Part shown: piece after piece, positions 52,986 to 59,937 of the stretch
Layout: every line of letters starts with the position of its first letter
Position numbering within the stretch: position 1 is the first letter of the stretch
DNA from: JAEXNA01 sp037189585
GTDB taxonomy: Bacteria > Vulcanimicrobiota > Xenobia > Xenobiales > JADMJV01
Direction: 5' to 3'
NCBI GenBank assembly: GCA_037189585.1
Contig: JBBCJA010000010.1
Coordinates: 62,001-126,000 of the forward strand
Length of the DNA: 64,000 nucleotides
Translations under genes and position numbers: made by a program
The notes under the pieces: model-generated
The model's database searches: none
What the model was told of the DNA's origin: nothing
Seen by the model: the letters and a program-made list of their open reading frames with translations, nothing else

Positions 52986-53777
52986 ATGAAAACCCGGACA
53001 GGAAGAATTCTCGTCGCACTCTCATCGCTGGCGCTATGCGCTTGTACACCCACCGTGCCACCGGCCTCACCCACAGCCCACGCGACCGCCCCCGCAACCT
53101 CTTCACCAGCCACGCCCGGCGCGACCCCACTCGAGACTTCGTCAGCCACTACCAGCGCGACTTCGTCGGCGACTCCTCACGAGACTGCGCCAGCCACTCC
53201 CAGCGCGACTTCGTTGTTAAACCCGCTGCCGGGACAGAAGGCGCCCTCTCTAAGTAAGGTTCACCGCATCGAGGTCGAGACCGATGCGGGGAAATTGGTG
53301 ATCGAGGTCTATCCCGAGGCCGCTCCCAACGCGGGCCAACGTTTCTTGGAGCTGGTCAAAGTGGGCTTCTTTAACGACACGCCTATCAGCCGGGTGGTGA
53401 AAGTCCCGCAGCCCTTTGTAGCCCAGTTCGGAGTCAACCCGAAAATGGCGGACTGGAAGGAGAAGAACTTTAACGACGATCCTTCCCATTTTGCCTTGGA
53501 ACGTGGAACACTATGCTTTGCCAAGGCCGGCCCGAATACCAACTCGACTCAGGTCTTCATCAATCTCAAGGAAAATAACCCGCTGGCCGATCCTAGCATG
53601 AATTTCACCGTGTTCGGGAAAGTCGTGGAAGGCATGGAAACGGTGGACGCCTTCAAGTCAGTTGGAGATCCCGGCATGGGACTCGACCAGGAGCAACTCT
53701 GGAACAATCCCGACTATCTCAAAAGCTTGCCCGAAAAACCCACCATGATCAAATCGATGAAGGAAGTTTCGAGCTAA
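52986..53777 (+). CDS. Cyclophilin-type peptidyl-prolyl isomerase lipoprotein (second copy)
   Basis: Starting at ATG 52986, the 263-residue protein has a lipoprotein signal (SSLALCAC lipobox), a repetitive Ala/Thr/Ser/Pro linker encoded by short DNA repeats, and a cyclophilin domain: LVIEVYPEAAPNAGQRFLEL, FFNDTPISRVVKVPQPFVAQFG, LERGTLCFAKAGPNTNSTQV, FTVFGKVVEGMETVDAF. It is clearly paralogous to the protein at 20004-20768, including the unusual C-terminal tail ending in MIKSMKEV. It should assist folding of exported proteins. The linker is longer and more repetitive than in the other copy. Confidence 0.9.
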   Translation: MKTRTGRILVALSSLALCACTPTVPPASPTAHATAPATSSPATPGATPLETSSATTSATSSATPHETAPATPSATSLLNPLPGQKAPSLSKVHRIEVETDAGKLVIEVYPEAAPNAGQRFLELVKVGFFNDTPISRVVKVPQPFVAQFGVNPKMADWKEKNFNDDPSHFALERGTLCFAKAGPNTNSTQVFINLKENNPLADPSMNFTVFGKVVEGMETVDAFKSVGDPGMGLDQEQLWNNPDYLKSLPEKPTMIKSMKEVSS

Positions 53778-53779
53778 CC

Positions 53780-54685
53780 TTATTTTCCGAGCCGATCGAG
53801 AAGCTGATTCAGAGGTTCGCTCTCCAAACTAGAGCGGGCCTCTTCTGGTGTCAGATTAGTTTTAGCTAGAAGAATCGCTACCGGGATACTGCCCTGCGAG
53901 CTCTCCAACAAAGCTTCGGCTTCCTCGCGAGAGCACCCCACCGCCTTCGAGACGATACGGATCGAGCGGTCCACCAGCTTTTCACAAGTGGGCGTGAGCG
54001 ACACCATCAGGTTCCCGAGAACTCGACCGGAGCCGATCATGGCCCCGGTCGAGATCTGATTGAGCACGAGTTTGGTCGCGGTGCCGGCTTTGAGACGAGT
54101 GGACCCCGTCACTACCTCAGGGCCGGTGGCAAGACAGATGGCCTGATCGCACAGCGGCCGCATGACCGCGTCGGGATTGCAGAAAACCCCGGCGGTGAAG
54201 GCACCGACTCGACGGGCTTCCTCCAGGGCACCAAGAACATAGGGTGTCCGACCGGAGGCTGAAATACCGACCACACAATCTTTGGCCGTCAGACCGCGGC
54301 GGCGAAGTTCACGAGCCCCGTCCTCAGGCCTGTCTTCGGCGTGCTCCACGGCGCGCTCGAAAGCGGTCAGCCCACCGGCCAGAATTCCCTGAACCTGCTC
54401 GGGTGGGGAACCGAAGGTCGGAGGACACTCCGAAGCGTCCAAAAGACCGAGCCGCCCGCTGGTTCCCGCCCCGATGTAAAAAAGCTTGCCGCCCTCTCGG
54501 AAAGCTTTCGCCACCCGCTCCACAGTGGCGGCCACAGGTGCCTCCGCCGCCTCGACGGCGGCACGCACAATCTGCTCTTGGCGATTCATCAGGCGCACGA
54601 CTTCGAGCGCCGACATCTGATCGAGCGCGGCGCTCTCCTCTAAGAATCCCTCAGTGCTAAAGCCTCCCAAGTCCAATTCCGTCAT
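53780..54685 (-). CDS. murQ: N-acetylmuramic acid 6-phosphate etherase
   Basis: MurQ cleaves the lactyl ether of MurNAc-6-phosphate to GlcNAc-6-phosphate in peptidoglycan recycling. The 301 residues show the SIS domain with YIGAGTSGRLGLLDASECPP, GISASGRTPYVLGAL, CLATGPEVVTGSTRLKAGTA and the C-terminal UBA-like helices. Length is typical. It follows the secreted toroid/CBM-like gene by seven bases, suggesting a cell-wall sugar salvage context. No anhMurNAc kinase (anmK) or MurNAc PTS is visible. Confidence 0.95.
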   Translation of the reverse strand: MTELDLGGFSTEGFLEESAALDQMSALEVVRLMNRQEQIVRAAVEAAEAPVAATVERVAKAFREGGKLFYIGAGTSGRLGLLDASECPPTFGSPPEQVQGILAGGLTAFERAVEHAEDRPEDGARELRRRGLTAKDCVVGISASGRTPYVLGALEEARRVGAFTAGVFCNPDAVMRPLCDQAICLATGPEVVTGSTRLKAGTATKLVLNQISTGAMIGSGRVLGNLMVSLTPTCEKLVDRSIRIVSKAVGCSREEAEALLESSQGSIPVAILLAKTNLTPEEARSSLESEPLNQLLDRLGK

Positions 54686-54692
54686 CGCTTGT

Positions 54693-56354
54693 CTACTCCG
54701 CTTCTTTGGGCGCCGGGCTCAAAATGACTAAGGCCACTCCGTAGGCCGGCAAGGTGATGAACTGCTTGCGTCGCCGGCGGTCCTCGGAATGTCCCAATTT
54801 CGCCGCCACGCCGTCGCCGTTGACCACCAGAACCTCCTTGGGCGGCCAAGGAGCGAAAGCTGCCTGGTCGGTCCTGGCCGTGTCTCCGGTCACGTTGCGC
54901 AAAAGCACCGCTCGGTCTCCCCCAGGAAGCGTGAATTCGCGTCGCTCGACAGCGGGTTGGACGATCACCGAGTCCAACAGCGCCGGCTTGGTCATCAAAA
55001 GACCGGAGAAACGAATTCCAAAGGAATGGGGTCCAGACCGAAGCGGCCTGGGACCATCCACGAATTTCCGCCGCATGATGGGGCGGCCGTCCACATCGCC
55101 GAGAGGGACTTGAAAGATCTTATCACCATCAATACGCATCATGACGGAGACCAGTCCACCACCGATGTCGCTCTGCAGATAGGTGACATAAAAAACGTAG
55201 TCATCCTCAGTCGGAACGTCAAAGCGCATCCAAAATGTGTTCTCTCGACCCATCGCGGCCAGAGTACCACGACCGCCGTAGGGTGTCTGAAAACCCAGCG
55301 TTTCGATGGCCTTGTTCACGACCTTGCCGGCCTCGGCTTCCATCACCTGAAAACTGATCGGGTCTCCGCTTGTCTGGGCTCTGAGCAATCGCTCCGCCTT
55401 TGTCGCGGCGATATCCACCAGGAGAGGCTTCCACTCCGGGTTGATGTCACTGACTCTACCTCCCACCCAGATAGTGGTCAAAGCGGCAAGATCGGCGTAA
55501 AGCTCTTTTTTCGTCACTCGATGGAGAGCCAGAAATCCCCGTGCTAACGAGATATTGTTGTTAGGATGGGTGGAGAACTCCGGCTCCGGAGAAAACGACG
55601 CGATCGGCTTACCCGCAATGACCAGATGGGTCGACATTCCAAGTGCCTCACGCTCGGCGGAAAGCAGCAATTCCTTATCCTGCAAAACCTCAGAGGCCTC
55701 GGCCAGGGCTTCGACCGCATAAGCGTGGTCGGTGCGGAAATAGGCTGAGGGGACCCGTCTTCCATCGTCGAGGGCGGCCATCGGCTCGCGATCTTCCCAA
55801 CTGACGTGCGCTCCGAAGGGGTACTCCAGCCGGTCCTTGCGCTGAAGCGCCGCCAGTCCTTTGGCCAACTTGGTCAGGAGTTCACGCCGGGAAGCTTCGG
55901 TCTTCCAACGTTCGAGTGCGGAAAGGGCAATGACAGCCTGAGCGGTGGCGTCTCCGCGGTCGGACAACCAGGACGGCTCCTCATGCCCGTGCACACGCAC
56001 AAGTTGGGGATAGTTCCCCAGGTTAGGATAACTGGAGGCGATCGCGTCGGTAACCTTCTTGGCTAGCGCCATGGCAAGACCCGACTGGTCTGAGGAACGC
56101 TCCACGGCGCGGGCAACTTTCGCCGCCATGTGGAGTCTCTCGAAAGTCGCGGGCCCCGCTTGACCCAACTCATCGGAGTATTTCTCCCACTCGACCAGCG
56201 GTGCGCCGGGCCCTTGGGCCTGAGCGGGAACCGCAGCGGCTCCCAGGGTCAAAGCGGTCGCGGCGCAAAGCGACAGGTACCGCTTTTTCCAGCCCTGGAG
56301 ACTGGCTTTCAATCGGGGGGTTGCGTGCATTGAGGCCCGTTCAAGGAGCGTCAC
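54693..56354 (-). CDS. Exported protein, probable alpha/alpha-toroid plus carbohydrate-binding-like domain
   Basis: The 553-residue protein has a signal peptide (about 1-46, ending VPAQAQ). A helical region (about 55-330) has the periodic look of six-hairpin glycosidase or lyase folds (ALSALERWKTEASRRELLTK, DHAYAVEALAEASEVLQ, LARGFLALHRVTKKELYADL). A beta-rich region (about 345-470; MEAEAGKVV, TFWMRFDVPTEDDYVFYVTY) resembles CBM35/malectin-like modules. Catalytic residues are not assignable. The GTG at 56354 is favoured because a strong GGGAGGAGGG lies just upstream; an internal ATG at 56330 has none. It lies between the OstA gene and murQ. Confidence 0.7.
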   Translation of the reverse strand: MTLLERASMHATPRLKASLQGWKKRYLSLCAATALTLGAAAVPAQAQGPGAPLVEWEKYSDELGQAGPATFERLHMAAKVARAVERSSDQSGLAMALAKKVTDAIASSYPNLGNYPQLVRVHGHEEPSWLSDRGDATAQAVIALSALERWKTEASRRELLTKLAKGLAALQRKDRLEYPFGAHVSWEDREPMAALDDGRRVPSAYFRTDHAYAVEALAEASEVLQDKELLLSAEREALGMSTHLVIAGKPIASFSPEPEFSTHPNNNISLARGFLALHRVTKKELYADLAALTTIWVGGRVSDINPEWKPLLVDIAATKAERLLRAQTSGDPISFQVMEAEAGKVVNKAIETLGFQTPYGGRGTLAAMGRENTFWMRFDVPTEDDYVFYVTYLQSDIGGGLVSVMMRIDGDKIFQVPLGDVDGRPIMRRKFVDGPRPLRSGPHSFGIRFSGLLMTKPALLDSVIVQPAVERREFTLPGGDRAVLLRNVTGDTARTDQAAFAPWPPKEVLVVNGDGVAAKLGHSEDRRRRKQFITLPAYGVALVILSPAPKEAE

Positions 56355-56369
56355 GCCCCTCCTCCCGGC

Positions 56370-57194
56370 TCAAGAATCGACCGCGGGTACCCTCGGTTTG
56401 TCCATCCAGGGGAGCGGAACGACCGGCAGGTCCCGCATGGGAAGCAGAACGTACGGCGGCTCGGCCAGCATCGGTTGGGGAAGAGCTTTCTTGGCCGGCT
56501 TCTGCCCCTCTTGAGCTTGCTCTTTTTCTGGCTCCATGCGGGTCTTGGCCACCACCCGGCCCTCGGCCCTCACGGTCTGGTCCTCGGTGTCATAGATGGC
56601 GCGCGAGGCGGTCAGCCAGTCGCCGTCTCCCTGCTCCACACGAACGTTTCCGATAAGTAGGACTTCATTACGTTTCTGATAAATCTCGGCCCGATCGGAA
56701 AAGGCCCGCTTGTTGCCCTGGCGCATCTTGACGCCGCCTTTGGCCACGCCCTCCTCGGTCGTCCAGTTGTACTCCAGCGTTTCGCAGAGAATAACCGTCG
56801 GCTCCTCGGTTCCGCCCGTCTTGCCGGCATTCTGGGTCACGATGCGCACGTTCCCCTTGAGAATCCCACGGCTCTCGTTGTACCAGGCCTTCATCTCTTT
56901 ACCGGTGGCGGTGGACTGTTTTCCGACCATTTTGACACCACCCTGAAGGTCGGCGATCTTTTTCTCCGTCTGGAACTCGGCCACGGCCGTGGTCAGAGTC
57001 GCTCCATCGCTGATAAATTTGACATTGCCCACGAGTCTGACCAGCTTGGTGGCCCCGTCATAGGTCATGTCGTCGGCTTCCATCTGCACGTCGCGCGGCT
57101 TCTCTGGGCCCTTCGAAGGCGCTTGGGCGAAAGTCGCGGCGAAGAGCGTTAGGGCCAGAGCTATAGGGAGAAGAGTCTGTCGCATAGATGTCAT
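56370..57194 (-). CDS. OstA/LptA-like periplasmic protein
   Basis: The 274-residue protein has a signal peptide (about 1-26) and repeated OstA beta-jellyroll strands: DVQMEADDMTYDGATKLVRL, GNVKFISDGATLTTAVAEFQ, GGVKMRQGNKRAFSDRAEIY, GNVRVEQGDGDWLTASRAIY. This fold forms the lipopolysaccharide bridge in LptA and the N-domain of LptD. It supports a diderm envelope. A Lys/Pro-rich C-terminal tail of about 60 residues is unusual. The start is ATG 57194 or 57185. An intrinsic terminator lies just upstream, between it and the YqzL-like gene. Confidence 0.82.
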   Translation of the reverse strand: MTSMRQTLLPIALALTLFAATFAQAPSKGPEKPRDVQMEADDMTYDGATKLVRLVGNVKFISDGATLTTAVAEFQTEKKIADLQGGVKMVGKQSTATGKEMKAWYNESRGILKGNVRIVTQNAGKTGGTEEPTVILCETLEYNWTTEEGVAKGGVKMRQGNKRAFSDRAEIYQKRNEVLLIGNVRVEQGDGDWLTASRAIYDTEDQTVRAEGRVVAKTRMEPEKEQAQEGQKPAKKALPQPMLAEPPYVLLPMRDLPVVPLPWMDKPRVPAVDS

Positions 57195-57203
57195 CGTAAC
57201 GAA

Positions 57204-57228
57204 AAACCCCTCCGCTTGGGAGGGGTTT
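57204..57228 (-). terminator. Hairpin terminator between the YqzL-like gene and the OstA gene
   Basis: A 10-bp stem, AAACCCCTCC (57204-57213) with GGAGGGGTTT (57219-57228), has a five-base loop. Read on the minus strand it ends in a run of five T residues, so it can stop or attenuate transcripts from the small gene upstream. A partial T-run on the other side gives it some bidirectional character. Confidence 0.8.
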
Positions 57229-57248
57229 CTTTTGAAACTTTCTGAGGT

Positions 57249-57344
57249 CTACTCGGCGGAATCCTCAGATTCCTTGTAGAGGAGGTAGGCGTCCGGGGAC
57301 CCGCTTTTCTTAAAGATTTCCCAAAACAGATCATTGCGCTTCAT
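57249..57344 (-). CDS. 31-residue YqzL-like protein
   Basis: On the minus strand an ATG at 57344 sits seven bases after a GGAGGAG and opens a 31-codon frame ending in TAG. The product begins MKRNDLFWEIFKKSGSPDAY and continues LLYKESEDSAE. The pattern xxLFWxxFxxTGxxxxYLLYKE is that of the small YqzL family seen in Firmicutes. Good ribosome-binding site, a promoter match at 57429-57458 and a terminator right after it all support a real gene. Its function is not known. Confidence 0.8.
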   Translation of the reverse strand: MKRNDLFWEIFKKSGSPDAYLLYKESEDSAE

Positions 57345-57428
57345 AACAAACTCCTCCAGTGGACAGTAGATGAAATTGATTCAGTTTTCCAGACGGCTGA
57401 CCCGTGAGGTCGGCCGTAGCACGCGCGT

Positions 57429-57458
57429 ACTATAGCACAGCATGGTGAAGCCATGCAA
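57429..57458 (-). promoter_or_regulatory. Sigma-70-type promoter with palindromic spacer, upstream of the YqzL-like gene
   Basis: On the minus strand TTGCAT (57453-57458) and TATAGT (57429-57434) are 18 bases apart, with the start codon about 85 bases downstream. The spacer holds a perfect inverted repeat, GCATGG (57440-57445) and CCATGC (57451-57456), which could be an operator. Confidence 0.6.
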
Positions 57459-57538
57459 CACGCTTTAGAGCTAACTTTTCAACCTGCTTTTGAGAGAAAA
57501 TCTTTGGAGAATATTTCAACTAACAGAGGGCTTAAATC

Positions 57539-57970
57539 TTAACCGAAAGCCAGCAGCAAAGCGCTAGGGCTCCGTTGAGCTAGAGCCTGGTCGAAGGTTA
57601 CAATTCTTCCCCCAGCTTGGACGGCGATAGCCTGGAGCCAGGCATCAGCCCACATTTTTGGAGAAGAGCGCTCGCCCTGAGTTTGGTCGCGAAGCATGAC
57701 CTCAATCCCGTACGGCTCATCCACGAAGACGACACGTTCGTCAGAAAAAAGCCTATCATAGGCTGACCACGCCTGTTTCATCGTTAGCGGTTGCCCATTC
57801 ATCGCAGCGGCTGTCGTCAGTAGCCGGAGCACTCCAACTTGGGTTAACCGAACAAACGCCAACGAGTCAGACGACTGCTCCCACCATCTCTTGGCCGCGG
57901 CGCGATGGACATGATCGGCCATCAGTACAGCAAGCCACACGTTGATATCAGGGAAACTCAAGGAGGTCAT
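57539..57970 (-). CDS. vapC: PIN-domain toxin of a VapBC module
   Basis: The 143-residue protein begins at ATG 57970 with LSFPDINVWLAVLMADH (first catalytic Asp). It continues with FVRLTQVGVLRLLT, an acidic site in KMWADAWLQAIA and a final VTFDQAL. PIN toxins are Mg-dependent RNases that cut tRNA or rRNA when released from the antitoxin. The start overlaps the antitoxin gene by 23 bases; an in-frame ATG at 57982 is also possible. The four-acid site looks complete. Confidence 0.9.
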   Translation of the reverse strand: MTSLSFPDINVWLAVLMADHVHRAAAKRWWEQSSDSLAFVRLTQVGVLRLLTTAAAMNGQPLTMKQAWSAYDRLFSDERVVFVDEPYGIEVMLRDQTQGERSSPKMWADAWLQAIAVQAGGRIVTFDQALAQRSPSALLLAFG

Positions 57971-58199
57971 GGAGTTCTTCACTGGTCAGGCGAAAGGGCT
58001 TACCGCGTGTCGGGACAATCGGCTCGTCAAGAGACAAACGTTGTGGGGGCCGCCGCGGAGTGACCTCATCAAGAGTCTTCTCAATCCCGAGCAAAATTAA
58101 CTTTCGCGCGGACAGCCCACGCTTGGCCGCCGCCTCATGTAACCTGCGATGAAGCTCTCTAGGAATATCCACGCTTGTCCGAACAGTTTCACCCTTCAT
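57948..58199 (-). CDS. vapB: Ribbon-helix-helix antitoxin of the VapBC module
   Basis: The 83-residue protein has an N-terminal ribbon-helix-helix (VRTSVDIPRELHRRLHEAAA, KRGLSARKLILLGIEKTL) followed by a Pro-rich linker and a C-terminal acidic/hydrophobic tail (FRLTSEELHDLLEF) of the type that blocks the toxin. It precedes and overlaps the toxin gene, the usual order. A 14-bp palindrome lies just upstream of the start and is a likely autoregulatory operator. Confidence 0.9.
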   Translation of the reverse strand: MKGETVRTSVDIPRELHRRLHEAAAKRGLSARKLILLGIEKTLDEVTPRRPPQRLSLDEPIVPTRGKPFRLTSEELHDLLEFP

Positions 58200-58218
58200 T
58201 CTCTAAGAATAACAAGGC

Positions 58219-58232
58219 GACTTAAATAAGTC
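58219..58232. promoter_or_regulatory. 14-bp palindrome, candidate VapB operator
   Basis: GACTTAAATAAGTC is an inverted repeat with 6-bp arms, centred about 26 bases upstream of the antitoxin start and lying between vapB and the divergent selenoprotein gene. Ribbon-helix-helix antitoxins normally bind such palindromes over their own promoter. Confidence 0.5.
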
Positions 58233-58293
58233 CATCCACGAGGACTCAGTAAAAGCCGACCGAAACAACGAACTTCCCAAAATTTCGGAAAGG

Positions 58294-58953
58294 ATGTGCA
58301 AGATACGCGATAGCAAATGCGCGCGAGTTTTACTCGCTTTCATCACATGTCTTCTTCTAGCTCTCAACGCCGGCGCTCAGGAGCTTTCGGTCCGCAACAA
58401 GCCCTACAAGGGCGAGATGAAGGGCCGCGGGCTGGAGATGCTGGTCCGGCTCGAGGAGATGGCCAAGGCCCTGGACGCCCCAGCGGTCAAAACCGACCAG
58501 GGATGGACCTTGGGGGCGGCTGTCGTTCCCACCTTCGAGGAGGGCGGGGTTCCCTACGTCAAGCTCTCCGACCTGAAAGCCGCCGGATACTCGGTCAAAC
58601 ACAACAAAGACTTCAATACGATCGACGTTAACCGCGCCGTAGCTAAAAACAACGCCTCGGTCGCCGACAGCGGTTGGGTCATGGTCCACTTCGGCGCTCC
58701 CTGGTGAGGGGCGTGCGTGTGGATGAAGCCACATTTGGCTCAGTTTGAGTCAAAGAACCTGATCAAAGTCGTCAACATCAACGTGGACCAGAAGTCCACT
58801 CCCGATTACAAGAAGTACATCTCCTACAAAACCGAACGCGGCATCCCTTTTACCGTGATTCTCAATCCCAAAGGCGAGGTCGTCTACAAGGCACTCGGCG
58901 GCGTGGACAGCGCTACCCTAACCAGAGAAACCGTAAAACACGTTCGGAAATAG
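58294..58953 (+). CDS. Probable selenocysteine thioredoxin-like protein with CuAO-N-like domain (TGA read through as Sec)
   Basis: Codons 1-137 encode a signal peptide (ARVLLAFITCLLLALNAGAQ) and a copper-amine-oxidase-N-like domain (about 30-112; LGAAVVPTFEEGGVPYVKLS). The start of a thioredoxin fold follows (GWVMVHFGAPW). Codon 138 is TGA at 58705-58707, and the same frame continues GACVWMKPHLAQF, VVNINVDQKSTPDYKKY, GIPFTVILNPKGEVVYKALG with the cis-proline, to TAG. The TGA stands exactly at the first Cys of W-C-G-A-C. A stem-loop lies 11 bases downstream. Selenocysteine insertion is the simplest reading; a nonsense mutation or sequencing error is the alternative. It should be an exported oxidoreductase. 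ATG 58294 directly follows GGAAAGG, an unusually short spacing. Confidence 0.8.
58705..58742 (+). other. Candidate bacterial SECIS element
   Basis: Starting at the in-frame TGA, bases 58705-58708 (TGAG) can pair with 58739-58742 (CTCA). An inner helix of TGTGG (58718-58722) with CCACA (58729-58733), extended by one G-T pair, closes a six-base loop ATGAAG. The apical loop lies 16-21 bases after the TGA, within the range known for bacterial SECIS hairpins. Confidence 0.55.
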
Positions 58954-58993
58954 TAAAGAAGGCCTCCCGGGTACACTCGAGAGGCCTTCTTTA
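58954..58993 (+). terminator. Intrinsic terminator after the selenoprotein gene
   Basis: A 13-bp perfect stem, TAAAGAAGGCCTC (58954-58966) with GAGGCCTTCTTTA (58981-58993), begins right after the stop codon. The T-run is built into the stem, so it may act in both directions. Its position right after the second half of the gene supports one transcript for both halves. Confidence 0.8.
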
Positions 58994-59090
58994 TGTAAGG
59001 ACATGTCGAGATCTTGAAGAGTGGAGTTTCTTCGACGCCTTGGATTCAACCCGAAGGTCTCCGGCTGGCGAGGCAGAAAAGAGAAGTCCC

Positions 59091-59794
59091 ATGCTTTTCG
59101 GGCCACCGGTCTTCGTAACTTGCCCCCACTGCCAAGGGAGGGCGAGGTGTGACGTGCCGCTGTCAGGCAACTCGATTGGCGCCCTGTATTGGACTGACGG
59201 GAAGACGACGGCGGAATGCTCCATGATGAACCTCCGGTCGTGAAGTGCCATCACTGCTCTATGTGCTACTGGCTGGATGAGGCATCGAAATCCAAAGGGA
59301 GGGAGCCGAACGAGGGGTTTGTGCCAAGGATTCAGGAGCCGTACGATGACAACTACTATCAAATTCTACAGCAAGGTCTTGGAGTCAAAGCCGGGCGAGA
59401 GCGCACCTTGCGAATCCGAGCCTGGTGGCGGCATAACGACTACTTCCGCCACAACCTTGAGGTCTTGAGCATGCCCCGCCTGTACAGCGATGAAATGAAA
59501 AGCCTCGCTCAAAGCTCTCTGGACCAGTGGAACGCCGAGACGGCATTTTCCGGACAAAGCCGAGAGAATCTTGTCGCTTTGATGGGCTTGCTGGACGAAA
59601 CCAACGACACGGATCTGCTGATGAAGGCCGAGGCCTTACGTGAACTCGGCGAGTTCGAGCAGGCCCTTCAACTCCTGGACCGTACCATCTCGGCCGACTA
59701 TGCCGAGATGACGCACCTGTTGAGAAAGCTTTGCGAGGCGAAAGACTGGTGCGTCCATTCTCGCCGTCTTATGCAGCGGGCCGAGTACGAGTAG
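59091..59794 (+). pseudogene. Frameshifted gene for a paired-CxxC (zinc-motif) protein
   Basis: One frame from ATG 59091 encodes VFVTCPHCQGRARCDVPLSG and ALYWTDGKTTAE, then runs into a stop at 59241-59243. A second frame from about 59216 encodes MLHDEPPVVKCHHCSMCYWL and a further 175 residues. Together they read as one protein of about 234 residues with two zinc-type motifs (CPHC, CHHC), as in a family of uncharacterised proteins with the pattern GN..GA..W.DGK..A.ML...P. One inserted base near 59213-59216 would restore it. It may be a true frameshift, a sequencing error or a recoded gene. The C-terminal half is helical (ALRELGEFEQALQLLDRTI). An intact downstream frame could also be translated from ATG 59216. 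Confidence 0.6.
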
Positions 59795-59851
59795 GTGCCG
59801 CCACACGAGATTAACGACTCCAGAGAAACAGCGTATGCTCGGAAATAACAA

Positions 59852-59890
59852 AGGAAGCCTCTCTCAGCTTTGCTGGTGAAAGGCTTCCCT
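59852..59890. terminator. Bidirectional terminator between the frameshifted gene and sucD
   Basis: GGAAGCCT (59853-59860) pairs with AGGCTTCC (59881-59888), with an inner helix CAGC (59865-59868) with GCTG (59872-59875). A/T-rich runs flank both sides, fitting its place between two convergent genes. Confidence 0.8.
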
Positions 59891-59937
59891 TATTATTTCC
59901 CCGCCTCTAGGTCTAGGAGCCCTATCGGAATGGTCTC

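Noticed and set aside
53130..53220. Short repeats as a CRISPR-like array
   Set aside because: The repeats are in frame and encode the Ala/Thr/Ser/Pro linker of the cyclophilin lipoprotein; there are no unique spacers.
57393..57413. Imperfect hairpin GGCTGACC/GGTCGGCC as a terminator
   Set aside because: It has no T-run on either side and lies just downstream of the -10 box of the YqzL-like promoter on the minus strand; it is not reported as a terminator.
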